DNA of 64,000 nucleotides from Kalmusia sp. IMI 367209 (GCA_027946365.1 JAPEUQ010000016.1:1-64000); one strand, 5' to 3'. Counted from the stretch's first letter, positions 12,895-25,352 are shown. Program-made: numbers and translations. The notes: generated from the letters alone by a model not told the origin.

Positions 12895-14297
12895 GTTATA
12901 TTTACTATAAAAAGGATAATTCTATACTATAGTTTTATATAGACTACTAAAAATAAATAATATTATTATTAAGAATAAATATCCTCTATCCTTAATATTA
13001 GATCTTTAAGATTAATTAAGATACGCTAAATACTTTACCTAACTAGACGTAAAAAACGTATACTACTAAATTAAAATAAAGAAAGAATATAAATAAAAGA
13101 TAATCTTTCGTATTAAAATAGAACTATATAAATAGAATATAATATTATTTAGTTTTATAAATATACTAGTCTTCTTTTAATAATAGATAAATATTATCCT
13201 TAGGGACTATTTAGGAAGTACGCTATAGCCTATCTTAATAACGTCCTAATCTATTCGGAAAAAATTAGAAGAACATAAACGATAGATAAATAAGGTTCTT
13301 TAATAAATAAGGGATATTAAACTCTACCTTAAACTCTAAAAATATAAATTTAATATAACTATAATTACTTTTTTAGGATACGTAATAGAACTAGGAAAAA
13401 TTAAGATAGAACTAGTAAAGGTTAAAGATATCCTTAAATAATTAAAACTAAAAACGTTAAGAAAGTATAATTCTTTCTAGAATTCTATAACTTTTATAGA
13501 AAATTCATTCTACATTAATCCGAAATAACCAACCCCTTAATAAAATTAATAAAGAAAGATACCCTTTTTAAATAAACTTAAGAATATATATTAGTAATAA
13601 ATACTCTAAAAGGAATTTATAAAGTATCTAGTACTATAAATCTTTAATCTATAATTATTAATAATTCTAGAAATAAATATATCTAACTTTATAATTAGGG
13701 TATACCTACTTTAAAGAGACCCTTAAATAGATAAAAATACCTAATAGAATATTATTTATAAAAAAATAAAACTACTAGAGTTAAATTATAATATATATAA
13801 TAAAGAAATACTAGCCATATTTATAATATTTAAGGAATAGAGGATATATCTCTAAAGGGTAAAATATTAGATTCTAGTTTATTTAGACTATAAAACCTTA
13901 CTAGGTTTATAATAATTAAGGTCCTAAACTAATAATAAACTAGATAGATAAAATAATTAATTATATTTAATTTTAAGATTATCTATACTAAAGGAACGAA
14001 TAACTTAAAAACTAATACCTTAAGTAGAAGATTAGACTTATAAGAAATAATCTAAGTCTTAATAACTTTACTAATATATAATAATAAGGAAATATAATCT
14101 ATAACTATTCTAAACTAGTAGCCTTAATGGAACTCTAAACTAGTAAGTAGAAGAAATAAATTTAATAAAAAAATAGAATAGATAATAGAAGACTTAAGCC
14201 ACCTATTAAAAGAAATTACTATTAAGGTAGAACTAATAAAAGTCTTTAACTAAACCTATATTCTAAAAAAAAATATAATAAGAATTTATTAGATAAT
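12895..14297 (+). pseudogene. Ty3/gypsy chromovirus C, fragment 1: RT and RNase H
   Basis: This is the plus-strand pol remnant of a third LTR retrotransposon. The RT opens with K-K-D-N-S near 12917. The catalytic box reads Y-L-N-N-V-L-I-Y-S at 13231-13257, which is Y-L-D-D-V-L-I-Y-S with one GAC-to-AAC change. RNase H follows at about 13775-13905, with E-L-N-Y-N-I-Y-N-K-E and L-V-Y-L-D-Y-K-T-L, matching the family's ELNYD-DKE and TDHKNL blocks. The start of the integrase lies at the right edge, where B1 interrupts it (TSD ATAAT at 14293-14297). The frame resumes at 24598. No gag or 5' LTR is present because D1 abuts at 12895. Confidence 0.85.
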
Positions 14298-14520
14298 TAT
14301 GGAGGAATAAGTAAGCTAGAAATTACTATAATTTAGTGAGTGAATTGATCAGATTACTATATAAAAAAGGTTACCTACCTAGCTAGTATATATATATAAG
14401 AGCTTAGAATAAAATATTCTAAGCTCTATATAATACTTTAGAAGCTTGGGGGTTATAGGTTTCGTAATCTAAAAATGACGCTCAGTCTATAGCGCTTAAT
14501 AGAGCCTTATTTCCTTAATA
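14298..14520 (-). repeat. 3' LTR of copia B1
   Basis: This 223-bp LTR begins TATGGAGG (RIP form of TGTGGAGG) and ends CCTTAATA on the plus strand. On the coding strand this is TGTTAAGG...CCTCCACA. It matches 24371-24592 and the three LTRs of B2-B3. The next bases, TATCCCTAG, give a short purine-rich tract on the coding strand, a candidate polypurine tract. Confidence 0.9.
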
Positions 14521-14932
14521 TATCCCTAGATAAGCTGTCGTTAGTAACTTATCTATAGGTAATTAAGGTTCTTTTCTATCTACTGTATGAGTCGTTTACG
14601 CGAAATGAGGATTTACTACGCATATTTATAATAGGTCGCGTAGGGCAATCTATAAATATTTACTTATTAATAACTCTCTTACCCGTTATTTATTTAACTA
14701 GCTATAATATACTATTAATATAACTTACCACTTTTACTATTACTTATATAAAGATGATAACGCGCTACCCTTTAGTTTTTAAGTTTAACTCTTACTTTTA
14801 AGCTTCTCTTACTAGACACCTCGTCTACTATTTATAGTAATCCCCTATTCCTTTAACTTATTTTTATTATTTTATTTACTAATTAATAGATTTTTAGTTT
14901 TTAACTTTACTTCTACTCGTCTTTAAATTAGA

Positions 14933-16080
14933 ATGTCTAAAGCTAAGAAATACGCTAGCTATCCTAGAAAGACTACTCTACCTTTTAAAGAGACTATTCC
15001 TAAGACTCTATATTACTTAACCTATTATACTTTTTAGATTTACCTACTTAAGAGTCTGCTTTAAAGCCTAAGCAATAGATAGGTCCTATATATAATTAGC
15101 TATACTTTCTATATTAGAAGCGCTTTTAGGTAAATTAGATAGGGTCTATTATAATAATAAGGCTAATAGATTATACTATTATAAGTATATATCTAGGTAT
15201 ACCTATACTTAGCTATAGGTTCTAATCTGAGCTATCTAAGTTTTATTAACTAATAGAATATATAGCCTAGTAGATCTTTTATGCTCTAGCTATATAATTT
15301 ATATAGGCTAAAGTTAAGAAAAGCTTTATAAATATTCTAGTAGTCTACTTTTTAAGGTTCTTAACTAATTATATATAGAAGTTAACCCTTAAACCTCTAC
15401 GCAGTAAGCTATATAAGTATTTAATATAGTTTAATAAGGGCTACTATTAAGATCCTATTTAGTCTAGTACTCCTATTAAAGCTCTATTAGTTAATCCTAT
15501 TAATAAATAGGATACTTAGCTTTAGGCCGCTTAAGCTGGTTAGCCTATTTAATAATAGGGTGTTCCTCTAAGTTTTAGGATATTCCTTATTTATGTCTCA
15601 ACTCCTTTTACTACTCTAGCTTCTCTAGGTCTCGATCTTTTAAGACTTAATATATATAGTAATTTAGGCGCTCTAGAGATAGACTAGTAGATAGAAATAT
15701 ATATCTTAGCTTATAATATAATAGGGTCTTTAGAACCTAATTATTACGCTATAGGCGAACGATCTATACCTAGTATATATAAGAGTCTATCTAAGTATTA
15801 TAGGTGCGGTAGATTTAATTCTTTAATAGATAACTATTAAGGTTTATACCCTACTTAGAATTTAAATTTTATTTAGCATCTATATAATACTTTATCTATT
15901 AAATTTAGGGATAATTCGTGGCGGCGTCGGCATGTGTTATAAGCTACTTAATAAGTTATTAAACTTATTCTTATAATAAGTTGAGTTAGTTATACTATTT
16001 ATTCTTATTACTTAGAGATTTTATTCTCTAAGCTATTATAGTTCTAAGGTTATTCTTACGTAGATAATTACTTATTTAGA
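14933..16080 (+). pseudogene. Antisense frame with CCHC-like motif in the 3' part of copia B1
   Basis: An ATG at 14933 opens a plus-strand frame, opposite to pol, reading M-S-K-A-K-K-Y-A-S-Y-P-R-K. It can be followed for roughly 350 codons, with stops almost only TAA/TAG explicable as former CAA/CAG. Near 15795-15840 it reads Y-Y-R-C-G-R-F-N-S-L-I-D-N-Y, spaced like a C-x2-C-x4-H-x4-C zinc knuckle with two Cys codons turned to Tyr by G-to-A. A basic W-R-R-R run follows near 15920. B2 and B3 carry the same frame on their minus strands. It lies between RNase H and the 3' LTR. The knuckle suggests nucleic-acid binding, but the His position is Ser in all three copies. Function unknown; plausible accessory antisense ORF. 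Confidence 0.5.
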
Positions 16081-16671
16081 GCTTTTAATTAAATATTTTT
16101 ACTTCTTATTTTTATTCCTTTACTTAGTAATTAGTATATTTATATTCTATAGATTTAGTAGCTCTGTAAAGCGTGTAAATTACTACTAAGTTAATGATTT
16201 CATAAGCCTATCTACTAGTATATTATTAGTTTATAAATATACTATTTCGAAAGATTCCTTTACATACTCTAGTATAGCTATATATTCTAAATATCTATAT
16301 GGCGTAGATGAGTGATAATTTATTTATTTTTTTAATAACTAGTCTAATTATTTATTAATTATTATAGAAGATTTACTAAAGAGTTTCTAAGTTAAGGATA
16401 AGTTTTTAAAAGAATTACTTTAGCGTTATTACTTCTTTATTTATATACTTTAGCGCTAGTAGCTCTACTTTAGTTATTAAAATAGTAACTATACTCTATT
16501 AAGTTACTTTCTATAAGATCGCGCCTCTAAAGAGCATTATAATATAACTATAAAAGATCTTCTTATTTTAGAATTATTTATAAAGAGTATTTTTATAAAT
16601 TATTAGATTAGGTCTATTAAAACCGCCGTATTAAATTAATTTCCAGCGCGTTCTATATAAATAAATAATTA

Positions 16672-18515
16672 ACGTGGTTTATAAGTAAGTTAATAGTCTA
16701 AGTGAGTTAATAGCTTTTCGCTAGCGCCCACTATCGTAGCGCAGTATCTTAATACCACTAAAACTAATAGTAGTTTACTATATACTATTCTATTCCTTAG
16801 AGTTGTTACTATTATCTAAGTCCTCTATCTCTACTATATAGATATAGGAATTATATCCTTTCTTATAATAATAACTATAGTATCTCTTAATATAAACCCT
16901 TTTTACCAGCTCCTTACTACTACCACAACTACTACCCTCTCTTATAGTAATTAATTCGTCTACCTCTCTAACCATAAGCGTCTCCTCTATCTATATATAT
17001 TATTATTTATAGCTCTTACGCTTCACTATCACATTAATAGCGCTTTTAAGGCTATTTATTTTCTCCTTTATTAACTCTATATTATATACTATCTACTAAG
17101 TATCTTTACTTAACTATCTAATTGATTCGTCTAGAGAGCTTACTAAGGACCTAGATAATTTCTTATTCTTATTTAAATAAATATACTCTATACTTCTAGT
17201 TCTTTAGTATTACGTAGGGTCTTTACCTCCTATACGACATTATTACGCTAGGGTAGAGTAGATATACGCAGCCTTATATTAAGCTTTAATAATATAGCTT
17301 CTAAGTTAATTAGGACTAGCCTAGCGCCTTAAAAGCCTACGTAAATATTATCCTTAGTAAATGCCTTACTAAAAGTACTTTTAAAGGCTAAAAGGAAGGT
17401 ATCTTTACTAATATAGTAGGTATAATTATATATTAAGGCTAAGATCTTATCGCTATACGCGCGCTTCAACGGCGTGAAGTAGGCGACATCTAAGGACTAT
17501 AATAGATATAATAAATAAAAAGATATATAGAGAATAATAATATTCTTCTCCTTATAATAATCCTAGAAATCGGTAGAGTAGTAACTCTTATAGTCATTAA
17601 TAATAAGTAAACGATATCCTTCTACGCGCTAATACTATAAATACTTCTTAAAGTAGTCTAGCTAGATAAGTATAAGGTTATTATTAATCCAGCCGTTAGG
17701 ACTAATAGTAATAATCTATTCTAGGGGTAGGTCTTTAAACTAGGTGGTGATTAACACCTTACCTATAAAGATAATAAAAGGTGGAATTATAACCCCCATT
17801 ATAGTAACGCCTTATATTAGGGTAACCTACTTATGGTTACCAGACTATACTCATTTCTTCTTACTAGATCCTTCTAAGCTTATAATAACTAGCTAGGATG
17901 ATATCTTACCTATTATAAAGCCAGTCTTATTAAAATTCTAAATATTCTTATCTAGAATACTATACTTCTACTTTATTAACTAAACTAGCACTAACTAGCG
18001 TCGTATAAGCGCTAGGTCTTTATAGACGGCACGCTGGCCATCATATAGACGAGTCTAATGGGTTTTCAGCTCTAAAGTTCGTTTAATAAAGTTATTAACC
18101 TAGTTTTTACTAATAGGCTTACTATCTTATACTTATAGTAATCTATTTACTATACTATATATCCTATTCTTTATAGATACTATACCACGCGTACTCTACT
18201 TAAGTACCTCTTAAATAATTACCTTCTCTTTTAATATATTTATACGCTTTAAGTTCACTTCGCAGTCGCGTTAAGGGCGTCTCTAGTATATCTCTCTTAT
18301 ATAGTTATTTATAGTATATTATAGATAGCTATAGCACGTTTTTCGCTTCGTATTTATTTTCTTTTAATATCAAAGATAGCTAGCTATATATCCCCTTTTA
18401 TATAGATCTTTTATATATTATGTTATTGAGACATTACGCGAAGTTGTCGCGATAATAAAATGCTAATAAAAAGCTACCAACTTACTTAGACTATTAACTC
18501 ACTTATAAACCACGT
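16672..18515 (-). mobile_element. Fot1/Pot2-like (pogo, Tc1/mariner) DNA transposon inside B1
   Basis: This 1844-bp element has ~47-bp inverted terminal repeats. The left end is ACGTGGTTTATAAGTAAG, and the right end in reverse complement is ACGTGGTTTATAAGTGAG. It is flanked by the dinucleotide TSD TA (16670-16671 and 18516-18517). Each TIR contains two AAGTRAGTT-type subrepeats. B2 and B3 show the uninterrupted site (AATAATTATTTAAT, for example near 29970 in opposite orientation). Size, TIR length, TA duplication and transposase type match Fot1 and Pot2 of filamentous fungi. It sits between RT and RNase H of B1. Confidence 0.93.
16790..18434 (-). pseudogene. Fot1/Pot2-like transposase, RIP-inactivated
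   Basis: This is a DDE transposase that would bind the TIRs and cut and paste the element. The start is an ATG at 18432-18434 (M-S-Q), followed by a helix-turn-helix-like stretch (A-I-F-D-I-K-R-K, then R-A-I-A-I-Y). The catalytic core is recognisable. I-Y-N-F-D-E-T-G-F is expected and N-F-N-K-T-G-F is seen near 17930, so the first Asp is lost. W-V-T and I-P-P-F-I-I follow. The second site reads L-I-I-N-D-Y near 17600, where family members have an Asp before G-H. The third Asp survives in S-L-D-V-A-Y-F-T-P-L-K-R-A-Y near 17465-17505. The last 61 codons (16790-16975) are open. Full length is about 548 codons, close to Fot1 and Pot2 (about 535-542). The first two catalytic Asp changes and several TAG/TAA codons mean no activity. 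Confidence 0.9.
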
Positions 18516-20750
18516 TATTTAATTTATAGCTATAAAGTACTTTAGTCTAAAGTTTATTAGAAAGTAAAAGAGCTTTAAGACTATAAATATAATATCTAGG
18601 CGTAGTATAATTATTATATAAAGTACTAATCCTATATATTCTTAATAGGTCTTAATCTTTTATTTTAAAGCTTCTTTCATATATATTATAAACTCTTCTA
18701 AGGGTAGAGGTATTATAGGAAGCTCCTAATATCTTTTAGTTTAAACCTTATTATAATCTTATTAATATATATATTATAGACTAGCGTAATCATTCTAAGT
18801 TTATAATCTCTAACTATATATATATTTATAAACTACTCTACTGGCCTACGCTCTTATATCTTATATTTTAATATAATCTAAGTTTATAACTTTAGAGCTT
18901 TCTACTCATTTTATTTATAAAAGAGTAGTAGTATATTATCTACGTAGAAAATAACTAGGATACTACGCTTATTATTAAAGAATAAGTATAGTTTTTTCTT
19001 TAAGGTACTAAGCCCTATTACTTTAAGTAAGCTTAAGAACTCCTTATACTATAGGAGCAGTAAGTCTCTTAATTTATAAAAAGTTCTATTAAGTTTTATA
19101 TATTTTCTAGCTTTCTTAAATTTATCTGGGAGCTTATAAAGGACTAAGTTTTTAGCTATAATATATATATTTAGAAACGCCTACTATATTATATTATAAA
19201 ATCTTAAGATTAAACTCTACTACTATCGCTATAGTTATTTAAAGGAATAAGCTACTAGCGTAGCTACGTAGGTTAAATTAAGTAAATCCTTATTTTAAAG
19301 ATCTCCTTACTATAATTTAAGCTTTATATTTAAGAAAGTAGCCGTCTTAATTATTCTTATATATCTATATCTATTTAAGTGAGAGTGGGCGATTAGTCAC
19401 TTTATATAAAATCTCTATTTATATATCTATTTTCTAAAGCGTTGTGATCTCTTTATAAATAGCTTATTTAAAGAGCTTTCTAAATAGATGAGTATAAGCT
19501 TTTTTTAAGTAGTTAGCTCTAGAGGAAGCTCATTCCTATATAGATAAGTAGAAAATAATATATTATATAATCTATTAAGTATTACTAATATAACTATAGC
19601 GTTAATAGTTATAAATATTTAATATTTATCCTAGACCTCCACTACTTTAGGTAAAAACGTACTAGTAAAGTTTTATAATTAATCTTTCTTCTAAGATAGA
19701 TCTATAATTAATATTTACGTAAACCTTTTTATCTTATCCTTTAATTAATTATTTAAATCTGTCTCCTTTATCTATACTAATAAAGTGGTAGATATCTATT
19801 TACTTAATTATATTTAGAGTATCCCTATAATCGTCTACTTAAATAAGATATAGAAGCCTAGATACGCTATTATTTTTAATATACTAGATAGTTCTCTACT
19901 TTAGCTAGGCTTATAGAAGCGGCGTTCCTAGGTTAAGAGATAATAGTAGAGTTTTTAAGCTCTAGTAAAGTAGGTATTATACCTTTAGAATTAGGTGTTC
20001 TAGCTCTACTAGATTAATATATATTCTAGTAGGCGCCTATCTCCTTATAATCTCTAATAGATTATATTTTATTATACCTAGCTTTAACGTTTATCTAAGG
20101 GTTATAAGTCCTAAGAACTTTCCTCTATTTATATAAGTTTTTAACTACTTACTAGTTATACTTATAGCTTACGTAGAGTTAGCGCTTAAAGCTTTCTAAT
20201 TAAGTGGCTAACTAACTATAATTTTAGTCAGCTTAATTACTTCACCCCTAAGCTATTACTTAGTAATAGATTTAAGTTTAGGATTTACTAACTCTAATAG
20301 TTTAGATTAAAGTTTAGGAATATTATAAACTTTTTCTAGATTAGTGATTTCTCTTTATAGAGAATTTTAATAACTTTTTACTACTTCTTCTTTAGAAATT
20401 TCTTAATTAGCCTTTCCTTTATAGTAAAACGTTTTATTAAAAGTTATATTTTACGTTATAATTACCTAATTAAGTATAGAAATCTATATCCTATAGATAT
20501 GAAAAGCTTAGTAGTCTACTAAATATCTAATATAAGTTCTAGGATTTACTTTAAATTTTTATTTATTACGCCTAGCTATGCGCTCCCTATTTAAGAGATA
20601 AACTTAATAGTTATAGGCGTAGATTCTACTTTAGTCTAAGTATAGATTCACTATAGCTATCCTTATAGCCGTAGGCTTATAATATTAAAAATATTATTAA
20701 AATTAATTATTAAGGACTTCACTAGGTAATTATAAGTTATAGATAGTAGA

Positions 20751-21980
20751 GGCCGCACTAGTTCCCTTGGAATAGTGTTGGTCACCTTTTTTAAAATCTT
20801 CTAAATCCTTTTTATATTTAATGTTGGCGTAGACTTTGTTAATAGTCACTCTAACCTAGCAACTAAATCTAGTCTATATAGCTATCTAACCTTATAATAG
20901 CTTAAGCTTCGCTTACTCAAGCGCCTTCATAACCCGAAAATATATAAAACTACTATAAGCTCTACGCCTAAAAAAAAAGTTTACTTATTCTATATATAGT
21001 AACTTAGATATTTACCACCTTATCGCCGTCGCTATTTAAGTAGCGTGCCTAGTCCAACCTCACTGTGCTAAGGAGGATCTTATGTATCTAGGCAACGCTC
21101 TCATTACCTAATAACTTATAGATAAACTCCTAGTTATTACTTCCTATTACTAGAACGGCACCTTTAGCACTTACCCAGCGTGTAACACCCTAAAGCTCCT
21201 ATCCCTACAGTAGCACTACGTACCTATTAGGGGTAACTATATCTACGTTCTTTAGGTTTACTATCGCCATTCACCCTAGTTTATATACCTCGAGCGTCTA
21301 CTCTATATTTAAGTATAGGGTCTCCTACTACCCTCCTTTATACTGCCTTTCGATCATTTCACGGACTAGACGGATAATCCTATAGTCTTTATATAATATA
21401 GCTATCTCTAACTGGACTCTATATGCGTATTATACGGAATCTATAAGGACTCTAACGTATACGTTATCATCCGTGGGAAAGACAGTAGGACTAGTAGTAG
21501 TAGATAATTAGATAGTAAGATTAATTTTGACGTATATATTTTTTATAGATAAAGTAGAAGCTAGATAATGTATAAGCGGTAGTTATTAATATAAGATTAC
21601 ACAGCTCACGCGGCGTACCTAGCCTAGTAGAGAAGAAGGAGAACATTATAGAGAGATTACTATTTACGATAATTTATTAACGAAGGGAGGACTATAACTT
21701 AACATAGCTACTACTATAATAGGCCTATCCTTAATGGATGGTATACATACCGTGTCCTTTCTCTTTATTTAAGTTGAACAACTTTCGATTGGAGCGTGCG
21801 CCAAGCCTTAATTAATAATCTAATTAGCTTAGTGGGAGCGTAACACCTTTATTATTACCACCTTTAACACGCCTTTTATATTAATAAGTAGGAGGAAACC
21901 GCTGCTATCTTTTTTAGTTTACTATCTTTCAAAACTACGTACAATCTTTTAATACTCAGTAATACATATATATATATATA
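20751..21980 (-). mobile_element. Repeat E, copy 1 (unclassified 1.2-kb element) inside B1
   Basis: This copy of ~1230 bp starts GGCCGCACTAG and ends in a (TA)n tract. It is flanked by AGATAGTAGA at 20741-20750 and 21980-21989 (up to 13 bp shared, including TA microhomology). B2 has this target once, near 27730, in the integrase region. It matches E2 (41000-42220) along its full length. It is richer in G+C and in CA/TG than the surrounding copia sequence. On the minus strand it carries a long frame, described under E2. I see no TIRs and no LTRs, and the TSD length varies between copies. I cannot assign it to a superfamily. Confidence 0.8.
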
Positions 21981-24370
21981 GATAGTAGAAGGATTTATTT
22001 TATAAAGCTATACTACTATATCTATAATTTTAGGCTAGAGCTTAATAGGAGATTTATACTAATTCTCATTTTTATAACTTTTATAATAATCTCTTATTCT
22101 ACTTACTCTAGTACTCCGTTTGACTTATACGTATATAGTAGTAGTATAATAATCTTAATTTCTTTTAATCTATTTATTCTTTATATCTTAATTATCCTTT
22201 CTAAGGAAGCGTTATAGTATTATTATCTTATTAAATTATTATAATCTTAAGCTTATACTTTATTACTATACGCCATATAAAGCTTTTAATAACTAGTATA
22301 ATTTTTAAAATTATCTTTCCTTAGAATTATTATTATAGATCTTTCTACTAAAATTTTTTTTTATAATTAGTACCTATTCTTCGCTTAGACATCTAGTGGG
22401 TATATTAAAAGATTTTATAAAATCTAGTAGAAGGGTCTAGATAATCTTTTCTTTAGTTATTATAAGATTATCTATATAGTATATATTATTACATAGTACT
22501 TATAATATCTATAAAGTATCCTATTTATATATATATTATATATATTATATATAAGAGCCTGTAGCGCCTTTAAACCTAGGTATCTTAAGTATTAGTACTA
22601 GAGCTTTTTACTATTAATTCTAAAATTATTTTACTAGAATAGACGCTTCTGTAGTATTAATCATACTTATAACTAATAGATAGTAGGGGATTAGCTTATA
22701 TTCTAAAAATATAAGCTTATATTTATAGATTAACTTAGTAAGTATAATACTTCTTTCTAATATTCCTAAATATAGTATATTATTTAGACTAAGGTATTAG
22801 ATTTTAACCTTCTTTAAATGAGCTTCTAAAATAATATTAATATAAAAACCTTTAATAACTTTTATATTTATAAGTAATAAATCTTTAGAGTATTTATCTT
22901 TCTCTCTATTTAAAATGCCTTTAAGTAGGTAATCTCCTATATCTAAAATTAAAAATATTTATATTCCTACTTCTATACTTTCTATAGAGCTTATTTTCTT
23001 AAAGAATCTTAGAATAAGTAGCTTCTAATTATTAACTAGATAGATAGTAATACTCTATCTAGGATTATATTTCTAAGAAAGGGTGTACTCTAAATATTAT
23101 AGTAGAGTAGACTTCTAGGCTATATATTTTAAATTATATAAATTCTAAGGGTCTATTAGTACCGCTACTATACTTTCTAGGTATTTAATAGATAAGCTTA
23201 TCTTATTAGGCTTTATTTAACCTATCCTTATAATCTTTATATAGAGCTCATTCTATTCTAGCTAAGTTAAATAATCTAGGATTATTTTCTTCTCTACTTC
23301 CGTTATTTTTATAGGCTAAGCTCTTTAGGTAAAATGCTAGTTATTATAAGTTAAAGCTTAAGATAGTTTAGTAGATTCTACTTATACTTCTAGGTCTTAT
23401 AGGGGTAGCTATTTCCTTAGTTATTCTTTTAAGATCTAGTTTATTTTAAATCTAAGCTTTAGTCTATAAAAGTAGAGAATATTTTTATAGTCTTCTTACT
23501 ATTAGAGCGTAGTACGTATTTTTATAAAAGTATTAAAAACACTTTTCTAACTTAATAGAGTTTAAGAACTATATTTTTAGTATTACGTCTTATAGATTAC
23601 TAATTTATTAATTATATTTAGTTAGAAGTGAGCTTTAGTACTAGTATATCTAGGAAGTTATATACTATAAGCTCTCCTTTAATATTAGTAATTTTATAAG
23701 TCTTTACTTTATTATAGATAAGCTATTAATCTTTATATTAAGCCTTAGAACTTTATCTACCATACTTAGCTTTATCTAGGTAAGCTTAGTACTATACTTA
23801 TATAAGGTTTTTAGTGTTAGCTTTAGTTAGCTATAAGGTCTTATTTAAAGCTTAAATAAGATCTTAAAGAATTATCTTCTTTTTATTAACTAGTTTAATT
23901 ATTATAGATACTAGAAGATTAGGTAATACTATTATATATACCTAGTTTTATATATTTTAAATCTTTAAGGACTATATTAATTATTCTACTATGAGCCCTC
24001 TATATTCTATAAGCTTAGTATTATATATACTTTAAGCTAGTCTTTTATTATATTAAGAATCTTATTATTAATATCTATTAAATAATTAAATTACTTTAGC
24101 TAAGTATTATTAATTGACTTAGCGTCTTTAGCGTTAGGGTCAATTTTTCCTAGATTCCTTATAGGTAGTATAGAATTAGAGTTATATAAACTAGTATAAC
24201 TAGTTTATCTAATTTATAAGCTAATATTAGCCTACTAGAATTATTAAATTAGATATAGATATACTTATTTATATAAATTAAGGATTAGATAGAGTGGCTA
24301 AATTAGTGATTTCAGCGTTAAAAGCGCATAGAGAGAATTTTTCTACGTTCTAAAGCGCTGGGCTTATAAC

Positions 24371-24592
24371 TATAAAGAAATAAGTAAGCTAGAAATTACT
24401 ATAATTTAGTAAATGAATTAATTAGATTACTATATAAAAAAGGTTATCTACCTAGCTAGTATATATATAAGAGCTTAGAATAAAATATTTTAAGCTCTAT
24501 ATAATAATTTTTGTAGCTTAGGGGTTACGGGTTTTATAATCTAAAAATGACGCTTAGTCTATAGTACTTAATAGAGCCTTATTTCCTTAATA
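24371..24592 (-). repeat. 5' LTR of copia B1
   Basis: This 222-bp LTR matches 14298-14520. The adjacent TGGGCTTATAAC (24359-24370) is, on the coding strand, GTTATAAGCCCA: the same primer-binding site seen downstream of the 5' LTRs of B2 and B3. It confirms that the element runs right to left. Confidence 0.88.
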
Positions 24593-24597
24593 ATAAT

Positions 24598-25130
24598 TCT
24601 ATAAAGTACTAGTATATAGATACTAGAGAATTAAAAGAATTTTAGAGTAACTTATATAAAGCTACTACTTTCTAAAAATAAAATAAATAGTTACTAAAGT
24701 TCTTTATAATTATACTAATTATTACTAAAATAAACCTAAATAATATATATTCTATAGAGAACTCTAATTAGTAGAAACCCTAAATAATTATAAGGAATAA
24801 TAATAATGAATTTTATTACGTAATTACTAAAATTTAAGAACCCTAATAATAGGGTAGAATATAATAGAATTATAGTAATTATTAATAAAATAATAAAGTA
24901 TAGCTACTTCCTCCTATATAGAAAAAATTAAAGCGGAATAAGTAGCTTTTAGATTCTTATTAATAGTAGTAGTCTACTATAGAGTACTAGATAAAATTAT
25001 TATAGATTAAGACGTTAAATTTACTTTAAAACTATAGATAACGGTAATTAGACTAATTAGAATTAAGTATAGTATATCTATAGTATATTACCCTAAATAG
25101 ACGGATAAACTAAATATATAAATTAAATAA
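24598..25130 (+). pseudogene. Chromovirus C, fragment 2: integrase core
   Basis: This continues fragment 1 after the B1 insertion. In the plus-strand frame one reads an F-I-T-x-L segment, then Y-N-R-I-I-V-I-I-N and K-Y-S-Y-F-L near 24800-24910. These match the gypsy integrase core D-F-I-x-x-L-P / Y-D-x-I-x-V-V-V-D-R / A-H-F-x-P. Further on, K-Y-S-I-S-x-V-Y-Y-P-K-x-T-D near 25065-25105 corresponds to the conserved H-P-Q-T-D-G-Q-T-E block. The fragment ends at AATAA (25126-25130), the 5-bp TSD of the B2-B3 insertion, and resumes at 39352. Confidence 0.85.
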
Positions 25131-25352
25131 TATTAAGAAAATGAGTCTCTATTAAGCGCTATGGACTAAGCGTTATTTTTTAAATTATAAAACCCATAAC
25201 CCCCAAGCTTCTAAAGTATTATATAGAGCTTAAAATATTTTATTCTAAGCTCTCATATATATACTAGCTAGGTAGGTAATCTTTTTTATATAGTAATCTA
25301 ATTAATTCACTTACTAAATTATAGTAATTTCTAGCTTACTTATTTCTCTATA
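25131..25352 (+). repeat. 5' LTR of copia B2
   Basis: It begins TATTAAGAAAAT (RIP form of TGTTAAGGAAAT) and ends TCTCTATA (RIP form of TCCTCCACA). It carries TATATA-rich sequence near 25250-25265 and 25290-25300. Confidence 0.9.

Larger units (their letters stand above)
14298..24592 (-). mobile_element. Ty1/copia retrotransposon B1 with two LTRs, containing Fot1-like and E insertions
   Basis: LTRs are at 14298-14520 (3') and 24371-24592 (5'). The 5-bp TSD is ATAAT at 14293-14297 and 24593-24597, inside the integrase of element C. Coding is on the minus strand: the reverse transcriptase box lies at 18921-18960 and reads V-I-F-Y-V-D-N-I-L-L. Removing the 1844-bp Fot1-like element and the ~1240-bp E copy leaves about 7.2 kb, the same length as B2 and B3. 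B1 and B2 point away from each other, with only 538 bp of element C between their 5' LTRs. Confidence 0.92.

Noticed and set aside
14900..16200. Reading the copia B family with pol on the same strand as the ATG at 14933
   Set aside because: The RT, protease, RNase H and primer-binding-site signals all lie on the opposite strand, so this ATG frame is antisense to pol.
20751..21980. Repeat E as a solo LTR
   Set aside because: Its ends do not have TG...CA form, its flanking duplications are 9-14 bp rather than 4-6 bp, and it contains a long conserved frame.
21961..21980. (TA)n tract as an independent microsatellite
   Set aside because: The same tract occurs at the same end of E1, E2, E4 and E5, so it is part of the E repeat end.
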